Of a DNA stretch of 64,000 bases, positions 34,425 through 46,992 are shown piece after piece. This DNA comes from Sycobia sp. Sy_11. Lineage: Eukaryota > Arthropoda > Insecta > Hymenoptera > Epichrysomallidae. Below the pieces are notes generated by a model. That model was given only the letters and a program-made list of their open reading frames with translations, had not been told where the DNA came from and did not search any database. A program made the position numbers and the translations under genes. The stretch lies in the NCBI GenBank assembly GCA_018907035.1, contig JACCIC010000002.1, positions 3,583,001 to 3,647,000 of the forward strand. The letters are read 5' to 3'. The stretch's first letter is position 1. Every line of letters begins with the position of its first letter.

Positions 34425-36874
34425 ATGAAGATCAACGCTTTTACGATCGTAGCTATTTTGGCTGTGCTTTTTATGTCAGTACCACAGATCTTTGCTGGAG
34501 TGACCATCTTAGGTCTGGGTAGTAGTAAGGTAATCTATAATGTTTGGTACTTATTTTGTTTGTTATTTAATACACTACACACACACACACACATAATAGC
34601 AATAAACAATGAGCCGTAAATAATTTAATAAAAATTTGAAATGAATCTTTGCAATAGTTTAGAAATAATCAATCCTGGCATATTCAAAAATGGATTTTTT
34701 TTTTTTAGAGAATCGTATTGAAAGTTTGAGAAATACATAAAATGTAGTAGCTATGCACTGCGTCAAATAAAGTCATACTCTATTTAAAATTTTATTCTTG
34801 AAACTAATTTAATGTTCATTTTTTTGGCCATAAAATGTTACAAGTAATTTAAATTGACTATTTGAGAATCACACAAGTGTTATTATACCCCTTAGAAAAA
34901 TGCATATTTCTTGTCGTAAAATTGATTTTGCTGTTTTATATTTTATTCAAAAGTTATATATAATTGTATTAAAATGATAATACATTTTAGCTGCAACAAA
35001 TAGTCTTTATTTATTTCATTTTATTACATTTTTGAAAACGTTGAATGCATTGGTTTTCTGAAGTATGGTTACTTTTAGAATTCATATAATGAATCTTGTT
35101 TTAACTGCAATATTTCAATACTTTTTGTTATCCTCTTCTGTCACTGTAATTTCATTAATATGTCGGTTGTAAAATTTTTTGTTATATGGAAATTATACCA
35201 TCGGTATCTTAGATTAAAATACAAAGAACTTAAACTTATCATTATATCAGTATATGAACTTATCATTATTGTAAATGTATTTTAATGTGTCAACATAGTC
35301 ATAAAATTAGTATAATAATTAAACAACGTCCACAACAAAGAAGTTGCCAGTTATGCTATAATAAATAAAAATATAACTTGCATATCAGATGCAAGTTTTT
35401 AAATTAATAAGCGTTTATAAAGAAGAACTGGTATTTCAACTATAATCAGAAATCTGGTATGTAGATAATAAAAATTAAGATAGTTCCTTTCAATATAAAT
35501 TGTGCAGTTTATTATAGGCTCGACCGCTTGGTCATATCCCGGTCTCGGCCGATTGACACAAGCACCGCTGTAATCATTGCCCTGTGCTTTGTTTACAAAC
35601 ACATCGAAGACCTCCGTCGGCGATTAGCACCGGTATTTAGAAGCATGAATAGAGCGACTTTAAATGACAAAAAAAAATTATTAGTTGTATCTACATAAGA
35701 TAGCGAGCGGAAATAAGGAAATAAAGGAAAGTAAATGGAATAACAGAGCGGGAATAAAGAAAATATTTTTTACATATATTTTTTATCTTTACACGCACTT
35801 GACATATCAATCTGTAACATTAAAATTCGGCTTCTTATCTATTCTCTGCATATCCTTTGGCTTTTCTGATCGTTATCAGTGTATTTAACATAAAATTCAA
35901 AGAGTTATATCTGTCCTAAATAGGGATGACATTAAAGGAAGTAGTTTATTATATTCATACATGAGGTCAGATATGAGTGCTCCATGGCAAACCTTCTAAT
36001 TTTATCTTGATTTTAGTTTATATTTTAAGATCATCCTATAGAGATATATAATGTTTTATAGGATAATTAAAAATGTGATTTCATGTATGCCAAAGCTATT
36101 TGTCAAAGTCATATCACATTGCACATAATAACGAAAAGTAAGGCTTCAGTTACTATAGTTTATTCTTTTCTAATCCATAGTCGATTTTATTCTCTGGTGT
36201 ATACGAGGTTAGGCTCTGTGACATGTATAAAACTTACAGTGTCTATTTGTTTTTTTTTTGCTATTATGTAATTAAAATTGCTAACTCGTCCCAGAGTTGA
36301 GATGATTTCGATCATCGTGGGCGCTCACATTGATTCTCATATCGCCTTCCGTCGGATGTACAAATCGAATTCTCGGGACGCATTATATATATATATATAT
36401 ATAACACAAATGTCAATCGAACGAACATGTTTTATGAAAATATAGTAAGTTTATAGTAAAAAATAAAATGCTTTATTTTCTTGCTGCCGATTCGTATGAA
36501 AAGTGCATATATAAAGCGCTTTGATCTCGAAAAGTGCACAATAATTTTATATAATATAAAATCTATATGTTCTAAAACGTCAGATAGATTGAAACCCTCA
36601 GATTTTCCGTTTAATGAATGTTATAAACATTATGAAATATTCTAATGGTTATTGTAGATTGTTTCGATTATTGTTTAGAAAAATAGACAATACAATTGTT
36701 TAAATTTATTATAAATTTATTATATCATACAAACCTAGTTTTATAAATGTTAATACGTTCAGAGATTAAACATCTTATTCTTGCCTTATTCTCGTTATCA
36801 TTTTTCTTAATTATTTTTTGTATTTATTGTAGAAATCTAAGAATGGAGAAGCACCACCGGGACAGCAGAGATAA
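34425..36874 (+). CDS. Short secreted peptide, paralog A
   Basis: Acceptor TTCCTTAG|AAACAAA leads to ATG at 34425. Coding exons are 34425-34529 (35 codons, donor AAG|GTAATC) and 36833-36874 (acceptor TTATTGTAG), in phase 0, giving 48 residues. Residues 1-24 are a signal peptide (MKINAFTIVAILAVLFMSV..). The mature part begins about GVTILGLGSSK and ends KSKNGEAPPGQQR, a small linear peptide without Cys. The start is fixed by close similarity to paralog B, including the leader AAACAAA before ATG. The last exon and 3' UTR align with B, but an extra GC-rich insertion (about 18-19 bases around GCACCACCGGGACAG) changes the frame, so the tails differ. AATAAA at 37053. Function unknown; no named family recognised. 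A host-defence or venom-type peptide is one possibility only. Confidence 0.72.
34530..36832 (+). other. Intron 2 of peptide gene A
   Basis: 2.3 kb, against only 0.46 kb in paralog B. It holds a (CA)n run near 34576, a GC-richer island at 35510-35645 of unknown nature (rc contains GACYSG-like frames but no gene) and an (AT)n run at 36385. The size difference suggests insertions after the duplication. Confidence 0.5.
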
Positions 36875-37059
36875 GAAAATCTCATGAATTAAACGAGCAA
36901 AAAAGTCCATCAGTTAACACATAAAAATGAGGAAGATAGTTACTGCTGTAAATACGCGGATCGTATTTTTCAGATTTTTTATAACATAGTTTGTATAATG
37001 AAAAATTAATTAAGATTTGGATTTTTGACTAGCGAAAAATATGCATTAAACTAATAAAG

Positions 37060-37600
37060 AAAAAGAATTATTCTTAATAATGATCTGTATTGTTTAAATC
37101 TCTTTAACATTTTCTTACCTAATCTGATCGAAGCACTGAAGGTACTACTGTCCAGTGAGAACCTTTATTTTGCGAATCGTGGAGGTTCACAATAGCATAT
37201 TCGTTATTCCATCAAATGGTAGACTATTTCTCATGACGGCATTTACATTAAATTGTATTTTGTAATTAATGCGTATATTTATGAATATTATAAGATATAA
37301 GTTTAATTATGTACTGTATATAAGTCTGTTAGTGCACTATGTGCAAAGGTATGTAAATTATGTATAATCGGTACAGATAAATTGATTTTTTTTTATCTAG
37401 AGAATGTCTAATATATAATTTTAGAAATAAACTCATTTCCTATTTGTGTGGCTAAATATAGAAACATTTTCCAAACACGATAGCTTCCATCGGTTGATTA
37501 TGGCGCCTGTCATTTATTATTATTTATGCGGATTATTATTTATACTCTTCCTATGCAGGTTGAACATCATTTAGTGTTTTATCTATTCTGCATTATTATT
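37060..37600. other. AT-rich DNA
   Basis: 3' flank of peptide gene A. No feature seen. Confidence 0.4.
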
Positions 37601-37606
37601 TATATA

Positions 37607-37813
37607 TCATATTTCTGCAGCACTTTCTGCCAGAGCACTTATTGTACTTAGTACCACAAATAATGGAATAAGAAAAGGAAGAACTACGTCAATTTTGGAT
37701 AGAAGAGGTAGAATAAGTGGAAAAATAACTGTTGCGAAGTTTCGATGAATTATCATATTAATATTAAACTCAAATTTATTAAATAGAATGCTCGATGCAT
37801 ACAAAATTTCCAC
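37607..37813 (-). pseudogene. Hydrophobic Pro/Leu fragment, possible Polinton- or retroelement-type protein
   Basis: A 68-codon minus frame contains FPLILPLLSKIDVVLPFLIP followed by a STISALAESAAE segment. The pattern of two PL..LPLL blocks and a small-residue tail resembles the short membrane-active protein found repeatedly in insect Polinton-like or related elements. No other gene of such an element is next to it, and composition bias could explain it. Treated as a possible relic only. Confidence 0.22.
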
Positions 37814-37849
37814 TCGACGAGCGGAGGATAAAGCTCATACTAATGAATT

Positions 37850-38300
37850 TACAAAATAAGACGCTTACTAAACACAATACATATACGTTCGGAAAATTCC
37901 CGCGCAATATGATTCCATCGTGAGCTCAGACTGTAGGTGAATTTCACTGTAGGAGCGTTTTGCTCATAACTTTCTCCTCTGTACTGCAGCCCGGATGTCT
38001 CAGTAACGAGTACAGTTCTTGCCGCAAAACTCAACTACTGAACACAACACAGTCTGCCGCTGGGAAGCTGAGTAGATACCACAAGTTTAGAGCGGAGTGA
38101 GAATTTCTTTGGTCATTCAGTGCTTCGTACTTGGTGTGAGAGGAAGATTGGGAAATCTACCCGAGTACGGTGAGATCGGCCATTGTTCCCGATGCACGCT
38201 AGTTTATAGCCAAGTCTTTACTGACTATACTTGAATTGCAAATGAAGCGCATGCTGCGTTCATCCGCAGACTATCTATTCTTGATTGGTAATCTTTAATT
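37850..38300 (-). repeat. LTR-like segment, left end of BEL/Pao remnant
   Basis: Follows the pol C-terminus on the minus strand. Within it, CACACCAAGTACGAAGCACT and the next 40 bases match, with changes, the segment at 40385-40440 that lies on the other side of the pol remnant. GC is above the flanks. Paired similar segments around pol suggest decayed LTRs; exact borders cannot be set. Confidence 0.45.
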
Positions 38301-38309
38301 ATCAGGCCA

Positions 38310-39260
38310 TATTCCGTATTAAAACATATCCGCTCGCCTTTGTTCTTCGGATGAGTTAATATACGTTGATTTATAGACGTTATTATTTTTTGTATCATCT
38401 TCTTTTGACGAAATAGTGGAAGTAACGCACGATGTGCAGCCGCAGTATGTTTGTTGCACAGTAACCACTCGCACGCGGCCATCCGGTATTCGTGTCTGCG
38501 TCTCCATGATTCGCCCAAGAGACCATTTACTGAGGGGATAACTGTTATCTCTGAGGAGTGCCAGCTGACCATTGGCGAAGTGTTCCGTAGGGCTTCTCCA
38601 TTTGTCTCTTTGCTGTAGGTGTTGTAAGAACTATCGGTCCATCCTCTCCAAAATTGGTTTCGAATTCTTTGTGTTAACTGATATGGGTTGGCTGATTCTT
38701 GGCTAGACGAGACGGTTCTTAGACATGAACGAAACTGGAACTTCACTAATGAAAAATATGCAATCGCATATGAGAGAGAGCAAAGAGACATGAGTTTAAA
38801 CAGGCCACTATGTCCGACATTATCGTTGAGAATTCCTCGAAAGTGCGAAGATGCTCCCCAAATGTCCTCTATAAGTCATGCCTAATCGATTTTACCTTCT
38901 AAAACTACCGTAATGTGGAGTCATGAGTTGGATAAACGTCCAACTAGTTCTATGACTAGCGATAATAGAGGTAACTGGTTTGTCAAACATGAATCGCAAT
39001 TTTTCATTAGCTCCCTTGAATGTAGTCGATTTATTAATATACATGTTTCTACTTACGCATCGTAGAAAGGCTATCATGAATGAATCTATGGTGAGATCGC
39101 TTACCACTTCTAGGGAATTGTTTGGGTCGTAAAACATGAAAATAAGGCAATGTAGCATGTAAGCAAGTTAACCATGTCCTTTCGTGTTGTAAATCAAAAA
39201 GGGGCCGTCGCAGTTTACGCTCGATGTCACTAGATCCGGAGCTAGTTGCCCATCAGCTGG
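38310..39260 (-). pseudogene. BEL/Pao-type pol remnant: integrase and pol C-terminus
   Basis: Reading on the minus strand there are remnants of the PQLMGNLPPDRV-like entry (about 39240-39270), then an integrase core at 39158-38892 with EVVSDLTIDSFMIAFLRCVS, STTFKGANEKL where DNGTNFxGA is expected, and TFIQLMTPHYGSF for the FIPP.APHFGG motif. After stops comes the pol C-terminus: YQLTQRIRNQFWRGW (38791 onward), then shifted QLALLRDNSYPLSKWSLGRI and GRVRVVTVQQTYCG. This order is specific to BEL/Pao elements. The Asp of the DNGTNF motif is lost and several shifts are present, so it is dead. Protease and reverse transcriptase are not recognisable. Confidence 0.72.
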
Positions 39261-39269
39261 GGGGCTAAT

Positions 39270-40030
39270 CGAGACTTAACGCGCTAACATTTCACGCAAT
39301 GATGTATCAAAGACTTAATCAGATTATTTCCTCGTATAATTCACATAGATCGCATAACAAAGGTTGACACCAGCGTCGGTGTACCGTGTAACGTAGCTAT
39401 ATACACCTATCTTATAACTAATATGTTGAGTTTCTACTCACATGTAATATCGGAGAATGCTTGCGTTCCTTACATAAGTTTGATTATGATAACCGATCTC
39501 TTATGCGACGAATCTAGTCGCTTTCATTCAAAATCGGAAAAAGTTTCATGGAAGAGCTATTTTTGATATAGGTTTTCCATTTTTAGAAGTTCGAGTTCCA
39601 TCTTGAAAGCGTGACCTTATGCTAGGTGAATAATTTGTGTTCGGGCCTCGATAATTTACGATGAGATAAAGAAGTTCAGTCATTTACTTAATCTCTTCTT
39701 GTGTCTACGTAAATTTAATAGAAGTCTAATGCAATAAGCAGTAACGCGCGTAAGACGAGTCAAACTTGAAAATCGTGAAAATAATTCTGATTCCTCTTTA
39801 TATTCACGTACGTGCATTATTTTTATTGCATCTTACTATTTAGGTCGACAAATAACGCCAAGACGGTTTGAGCCACGAAATTTGGATCTGTGTAAACAAT
39901 CGGACTTGTCCCTCGCATCGCGATATCCGTTGCGTCTTTTTTGTAGGAACATACGCCTAGTTTAGGGCTGGTATTTTTGTTTGATTTTGGAACACGCCGT
40001 CCTGATCGCTCCCTTGTATGCACACGTAGA
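39270..40030 (-). other. Unresolved interior of the BEL/Pao remnant
   Basis: GC is moderately raised and short minus frames occur (39823-40023), but no reverse transcriptase, protease or zinc-knuckle motif can be read. Probably deleted or decayed retroelement DNA. Confidence 0.3.
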
Positions 40031-40195
40031 TGGCAGCAGCATTAGACGCGAGCCAGTGTCGGAAAACATATGCACCTGATATGCTTAATCCCCCTGTGCG
40101 CCGAGCCTACGACATTATGCTTAGCAAATTGCACAAGATCGAAATGCTTTGCTCCGTAAATATGTTCTTAACTTGCTCGCACACAGGCAGGCACG

Positions 40196-40236
<41 letters not shown>

Positions 40237-40440
40237 TCTTTCCAGTCGGATGTAATAGTGTGTATTATCAATATAAGTAATTTAGTGATAATGGCAACAA
40301 CAATACATCGAGAATGAATAGCAGTGGCTAACGTGAGTACCAACACAAAACCATCTGATTCGTACAAAAGTGTAGAGTAGGGTGACAGTTCCTCTGTATA
40401 TTCAGTGCTTCGCACTTGTGTGGGAGGAAAGATGGAGTAT
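40030..40440 (-). repeat. LTR-like segment, right end, with GC/AC microsatellite
   Basis: The outer 60 bases match the LTR-like segment at 38080-38150. A CGCG..(CA)n run occupies about 40194-40232. Open frames crossing the microsatellite are artefacts. Confidence 0.4.
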
Positions 40441-40954
40441 TTATTTTCGGAGAATCAGTTTTTGCTAATTTTTACTGGGTTTTACCGATTATTTCATTTC
40501 AGATACTAATATGACATTTTACTTCCATTCCAATTTTAATTGTAACGGTATCTTTCGTCTCAGTAACTTTCCGATTAATATTTTTATGAGATTAATCAAT
40601 GTTGCGCTTTTTTCATGTGTGAGTAAATTCACGTAATTGTGTATCTTCTCTCTTCAATCTCAGTGTTAATTTTGGTCTAAGACCGTAGTATTGTTATCCA
40701 GGAATATGTATTTAGAAAGGTAAATTTTTAATTTTATAATGATACAAATCATCACATTTTAATCGTTTTCGAGATTTATGAGAGGGAAACTAAAATTCCT
40801 CCCCGCAAGAATATCAAACCCTAAGTTTACACTAACGATGCATATGTATGGCAGTAAGGATGAGTATTGGTTAAATATGTGTTGGGCAGTGGTCGTTCAT
40901 CATACACTTAACGGGGACAGTCGCGTTTGAAATCCGAAGCATCTATAGAGAATT

Positions 40955-41150
40955 CAACGGTGAGAACAACTAGATTTGACTGGCATGATCTTACTTAAGG
41001 CTGCAAAACTGATATAGAGATTGTGAGGGAGAAAACAATTGCACACCACCTACAGATTAAAAGCGAAACTAATTACCTTAAGGATCTTTGGATAGAACGA
41101 CAATGGTGTAATTTGTACATTATAAAAATAGTGTAGTAACCTATTTTGAA
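40955..41150 (+). repeat. Distal upstream block, copy B
   Basis: Counterpart of 31740-31960, at a similar place upstream of the promoter of paralog B. It supports duplication of a unit of several kilobases rather than of exons alone. Confidence 0.5.
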
Positions 41151-41489
41151 GGCTATTACTGTATAAATCATACTTTTAAATATTATCAGTTTAAAACAGC
41201 AGTTTGTTAGTTAGGTCATGAGCATATGTTTGAAATTTTGAATACACAACATTGTGAAAACCATGTAATCCATACAAATTAAACTTTTCCAAATTTCTGT
41301 CGGATAATGTGAAATGTTCTAGCATCTTGCGAAGTAAGAGCGTCAAAGAAATTTTTATTGACTAGAGCACGTTGACTGCCCCAGCGGCTTTTATGCATTT
41401 TATCACAAATATAGAAATGTATGTACAAATATACAAATCTTTTGAAAAGTTCACTATTAGTATATATTCCTTGTTTTTTAATTTTCTAA

Positions 41490-41855
41490 ACTCTGTACGT
41501 TTATGAGAGTTATGTAATTCTTCGTAATAGTTAATGCTACTAAAAAGTTATTTATTCGGTTTCACGTATTATAAGATAACATAGCAAGTTTATTCAAATT
41601 CTTCCTTCCAATGTAAAATTTCTCGTGTCCGCACTATTAAACAAGTATATGCCTGCACATATGATTATGATTGCCTGCACATAAAATTTGCAATATTGTC
41701 TTATCAGAATAATATACTCATGTAGAAGATAAACATACAATATGCACAAAAATTACTTAATAGTTTCTGTAATGTTATATAAATATTGCAGAGCTTTAAT
41801 ATGCAATATTTCTACAGTATTTTATTCAGTAAAGGAACTATTAGTATATAATAAG
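41490..41855 (+). promoter_or_regulatory. Promoter and non-coding first exon of peptide gene B
   Basis: TATATAAAT at 41776-41784, start predicted near 41806, leader ending ATAAG|GTAAGT with the donor at 41856. About 300 bases upstream align with 33.6 kb and 32.6 kb. Confidence 0.6.
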
Positions 41856-41959
41856 GTAAGTAAGAATTTGGATTATCGATTCTTAGTTTATTGTCTGAAA
41901 AAGAACCTTATAAAGCCAAAATATTAGTATTGTGGCTTGTATCTAATAAGTAAATGTTG

Positions 41960-41960
41960 A

Positions 41961-42017
<57 letters not shown>
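41960..42017. repeat. (AT)n microsatellite in intron 1 of peptide gene B
   Basis: About 29 AT units, then a short TATGTATGCGTGTGTG tail. Confidence 0.95.
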
Positions 42018-42023
<6 letters not shown>

Positions 42024-42462
42024 CGTGTGTGTGTAATTTGCCGAAATGTATATATATTTATTGTTGTTCAAATGGATTTGTTGATAACTTTATTAAAAAC
42101 AGAATTGAATTTACCTTTTTCAATTCTACAGGGGTGTCATTTTATGGTCTGGGAGATTTTTGATGAATAAACTATGACAAGAGCAGGCTTTAATTGTATT
42201 GATTTATTAAAGTGTATTCAATATTATTTTATTTACATGGATTTTATATTAAAGTATATTTTATATGTTTTATTATGAAAATTTTATCTCAAACTAATAA
42301 TAAAGGAATTCATGATATAATTTACATAAATATTAAAAATGCTTAGATTATTTAAAGTAATGAAACATTCTGGACTTAAAGTAACTAAATATTGTTTTAT
42401 TAATCATACTTGAAAATCTGTCCTAATTGCAGCAATTTAATTTTTTTCCTTTTAGAAACAAA

Positions 42463-43068
42463 ATGAAAGCCAGCACTATTGTGATCTTAGCAATTTTCGC
42501 TGTACTCTTTATGTCAGTAAGGCAGACCCTCGCTGGGATGACCATATTAGGTGGTCGGGACAGTGCCAAGGTAATTCATAGATTTCGTATTCTAGAGTAC
42601 TTAAGAGATCGCAAGAGTGAAATAAAAAGTTTTTTTTTTTGAGAATCAAACACGATGATTATTACTCTTTATGAAAAATTCAAATTCGAGACTGTAATCT
42701 TGACTTTGTTGTTTTACACTAGGAGCAAGAATTATAGAATCAACAATTTTATTTTCCGTTGTTTATTTTATTATTTTTATTTACGTAATGACAGTACCTA
42801 TAATCAGTGCCTTAAGCTAGAAAAGTTCACAATGATTTTGTATGCCATCAATTGGATCTATATTAAACCGTCGGATAGGCTTGGATGGTCAGATTGTCTG
42901 ATTAATAAACATAATTTATAAAGTATTCAAATTATTATTGAAGTTTAAATAATTTTGATTTTATCATTTATGCATTTAGAGAATAAATATCCTTATTTCT
43001 GTTGTTATTTTTAACTTAAATTTCTTTCACAGCCTAAGAAGAAAGAAGTGAATAAGAAAATTTCATGA
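42463..43068 (+). CDS. Short secreted peptide, paralog B
   Basis: Acceptor CCTTTTAG|AAACAAA leads to ATG at 42463. Coding exons are 42463-42570 (36 codons, donor AAG|GTAATT) and 43033-43068 (acceptor TTTCACAG), giving 47 residues. The signal peptide MKASTIVILAIFAVLFMSVR closely matches paralog A. The mature part starts near GMTILGGRDSAK and ends in a Lys-rich tail PKKKEVNKKIS. The tail is more basic than that of A because the homologous DNA is read in another frame. The 3' UTR is conserved with A (GAGTCCAGTTAAG and CATATTTTTCAG words). An AATAAA lies near 43282. No Cys, no named family recognised. Both copies keep open frames and good splice sites, so both may be active. Confidence 0.72.
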
Positions 43069-43299
43069 ATATAATCAACAAAAAGAGTCCAGTTAAGTCT
43101 AAAAGAACGAGAAATATAGCCTTACATCGCTTTAAATACCCGGATCATATTTTTCAGTTCTCTTATGGCGAATTGAAGGTGTAAAGTACTGTAAAATGAT
43201 ATTTTAAATAATGTGTCTTGTATAAGAATAATATTAATTAAAGTTTGTATTTTTGACGTTTCAAGAATATGGATTAACTGAATAAATTAGAAGAACTAG

Positions 43300-46274
43300 G
43301 ATTAATTCGAATCTATATTTTTTAAATCTCTCCAACCCCTTCTTACCAACGGCAATTCCTTGGATGCAGTAAATGAAAAAGTATACGAATATATACTTGA
43401 TTAATATACAATTAATATACAATAATTTGTCGGAATTTTGCTCGATCGTATATTAATATATAATATATTATATTGAAAGAATGAGTACCTTATTCTGAGT
43501 CAAATAATATATTTTTTTTATTTTGTTTTAATATATAAACTTTATAGTATATTGTAAAATATGAGGTAGGTATAAAAATAAAACACTACTTTGCTTTGTT
43601 GAAAAAACAAAAGTTTATAGTTCGATCACGTACTAGATTTCTCTAATTTGACAAAAAAAAAATTCTCTCTCTTCTCTCTCTCTCTCTCTCTCTCTTACTC
43701 TCTTACCAAAAAAGACACACACCATTTTTTATATAATAATTTAACACGATACTTTTCTGTAATGAACACATTTTAGATCTTGTAAAAGAATAGAGAAAAT
43801 GGGAATTCCATGTACAAAAAAGTGCATCATTAGCATTTACATTAATTTACAGCAAAAAAGTAAGTAGTCTAAAGTTTTACAAACGAAGAGACGCAATTTT
43901 TTAGACGCAATTCTATTTTATCACATTTTCATTTGCATGAAATTGAAGTCAATATTTATCATTAAGGCTATAGTTAAAAATTTTTTTCTAAGAATAATAA
44001 TAAAAAATAAAATATTAAAACAATAATAAATAAGTAGCAAATACATAATAGACTTAAAAAATAAGTTAATTACATTAATTTTATTAAAAAAGACTTGTCA
44101 ATTCATTTTCACTTGTAAAGATGCATGCAAATTAGTAGCGCGATATAAATTTATTGAGAAAACTTTCATTTTTACATCTAGATTGGCATAAATCTTTTCT
44201 ATAGATTTTAAATAATTATATTAGATAGATTCTAGAAATTTTATTCACGATACCAGACATATATTTCTAATAATATTATTAAGTATTTGTCTGTTATCTC
44301 TCTAGAAATCATTCAATATATGATACGAAAATTTTCCTTAAATGTCAAAATGTAATCAAGTACGTAAAGTCGTGCACAGTAGTCTATAAAAATGAAAATT
44401 TTTATATTTACATCATACTTAAAACACAAATTTTTTCTGCGCAATATAATTTAAAATAATAAATTAATTTCAGATAATATTTTCCCGAATGTTCGTAGAA
44501 CTATTCAAGTTAATTTTTTTTATTTAATGTCATTCCTTGTTACGACTTTGGTCGAGTAAATTATGTTATAACTTTTTATATATAAAATGTCATTTATGAA
44601 AAATAGGTAAACCAATATAACTTCAAAATCAATGCCATATATCTTTGGAATACTTTGAAAAATAAAAAAAAAAATTTGATTCATTTTTATTTTCTGATAG
44701 TACAGTCGCAAATCAACTTCTATACGGATACAAATGCTTGTCATTTTAATTTATTAATTGTAATAGCAAAGAATATGTTCTTGCTTTAATCTAATGGTTT
44801 CGTTTTAACAATATTTTATGGGATATGTGTTTAATCGAAAAATGGTGCAGATTATAGGTATTATTTACTTTACTGTAAATTTCTTTTTATGTAACTGAAA
44901 TTTTATACTAAAAATGCAGATTTTCACGAAATTGATAATTGTATAAAAAGCCTCTCCTATAAAATTCTTATAATATAATAATCTTAATATAAATTACAAA
45001 TTTAACTATAAAGGAACAGTAAGCATTGTATAAAAATATCTGTAAATCTAAAAGAGTGGTAAATTTTTTTCATTATATTTAATTTTAAATCAGCAAAATT
45101 TAACTTTTTTAAAGTAACGTAACGTTTCTTTAGAATTGGATTACACGAGATGTGGAACTTAATATATAAAAGTACTACTGGATGAAAGTTTTGGTCTCTC
45201 GAATTTGCTTGAAGATAGCCAAGTATTTATTTAATGCAGCCATAAAGCCAGTTCTAATCTGTTCTTAAAAGTAATTGTTTAGTCCTTCAACATCTAGATA
45301 GATATTTCGAAATTAGATAGCAGTTTCATAATAATTAGATGCTGTTTTTCTTTGAGTTTATTCAAAATATTGAGAACTTATTGTACTTATACTAACGTTT
45401 TGTCCTATTCTTTCATTTTCTTTATGAAAGTCTTCATTAAAATGCTGATTGGGCGTATTTGAAAATTTACAGTGACTAATGTCAATATAACTCTTATGAT
45501 AACGTATAACAAGTTTCCTTACATTATACGGTTGATGATATTTGGAGAAATGAACTTTTCAGCTGAGGTTCTCGACTCAGTGGATAAGTTGGGATAACGA
45601 ATAGATCACTGCTACAGTAGCTTCTGACTTTTTGTTATATCGTATCTATTTTTTCAGCTCAAAATGCGTATGGCAAAACATTAAAAATATAGCAGAAAAT
45701 TAATTAGCTTGGATCGGACTCAAGTTCGTTTTCAATTTCTATTTACCTATGGTTTGAATACTATAATAATATTAATTTATGCAAGTTGAAGAACATGAAA
45801 ATGCTAAAATATTATATCTTAACTCATTGTATACATTATTTAATACAACTTTGCTTGCTGGACGGGAATTCAATAAGAACAATGACAATTTTTTGGTTGT
45901 AACTTTCAATGATTATTTCACTTAAAATTTTTAGAGAAAATTCAGTTTTTGAAAAATTTTATATTGATGTACTCATCAAATCTTCTAAATTCATTAAATT
46001 TCTTTCTTTCCTTCTTTCTTCAAACTAAGAGTCGATATTCAAAATTAGCTCATTTAAGCGTATATAAAATATTTTATTTTTTAACATCAGTAATTCCAAA
46101 ATTTAACTGTTATCTTCCTTTCCTTTTCAAATAAAAATTAATATTTAATAAATTTATATTTAAATTTTTATTAAAAAATTGTCAAATATTTGAGACAATG
46201 ACTTATTGTTATATGAGTTTTAGAATTCTTTGAGAAATTATTTATTTATTTATTTATATTTATTTAGCTTTATG

Positions 46275-46314
<40 letters not shown>

Positions 46315-46640
46315 ATATTGCGATTATCTTTTGAAGTTTGATGTAGAAGATTGTGAAACATAAAAATATAAATTTCTAAATTGAAGATTAAATATTTTAG
46401 TCATAATAATATACTTAAACATCAACATGAAGTAGCTACATCATAACAGTATTTTAAGTGGAATATTATTATCAACAACAGAACAGAAATAAGAAGTTAT
46501 AAAAAAAGAGAATAATCTATACTTTTAAGTACCTTTTACTAAGTTCGAAACAAATTACCTAAATGAAAACATTTCAAAATCGTTAAAAACAACTCGACAA
46601 AAATTTACGATCAATGTGAAATAGCTATCTACTGTATTTT
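43300..46640. other. AT-rich intergenic DNA with CT microsatellite
   Basis: Contains a (CT)n run at 43668-43702 and an (AT)n run near 46278-46306. Open frames such as 44520-44744 and 45949-46134 are AT-composition artefacts. No gene seen. Confidence 0.5.
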
Positions 46641-46992
46641 TACAGCTGACCATTACACCATAGTGCGGCGAAACAACGCGACTGTGCAGTAGAATAAGCC
46701 GTGCAACTGTCAGCCGCGTATCTACCTCGTACTCAGTTCAACGCAGCTTAATTGACTTTGCAACAGATGGCGCGCCGGGCTTGAAAATGCTACCATCACT
46801 GCGGAATTTCCTCGAATTCGCTCGGTTCGCGGAGAATAAAGAAGTCCGACGCTCCCCGAATCATTCATTGCAATTGTGCATCTCGCGCTCTCTCTCTCTC
46901 TCTCTCTCTTTCTCCCTTTCCCCTCCCTTACTGTGTCGATTTCTGCACCATCGCAAACGAGGGAGACGCACTAGGATACGCACACCGCGATA

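Noticed and set aside
35399..35645. GC-richer patch in intron 2 of peptide gene A with a 67-codon minus frame
   Set aside because: Could be a small exon or LTR scrap, but only about 45 codons look protein-like and no motif is readable.
40030..40415. Overlapping plus and minus frames with Thr-His or Cys-Val runs
   Set aside because: Produced by a CA microsatellite inside the LTR-like segment.
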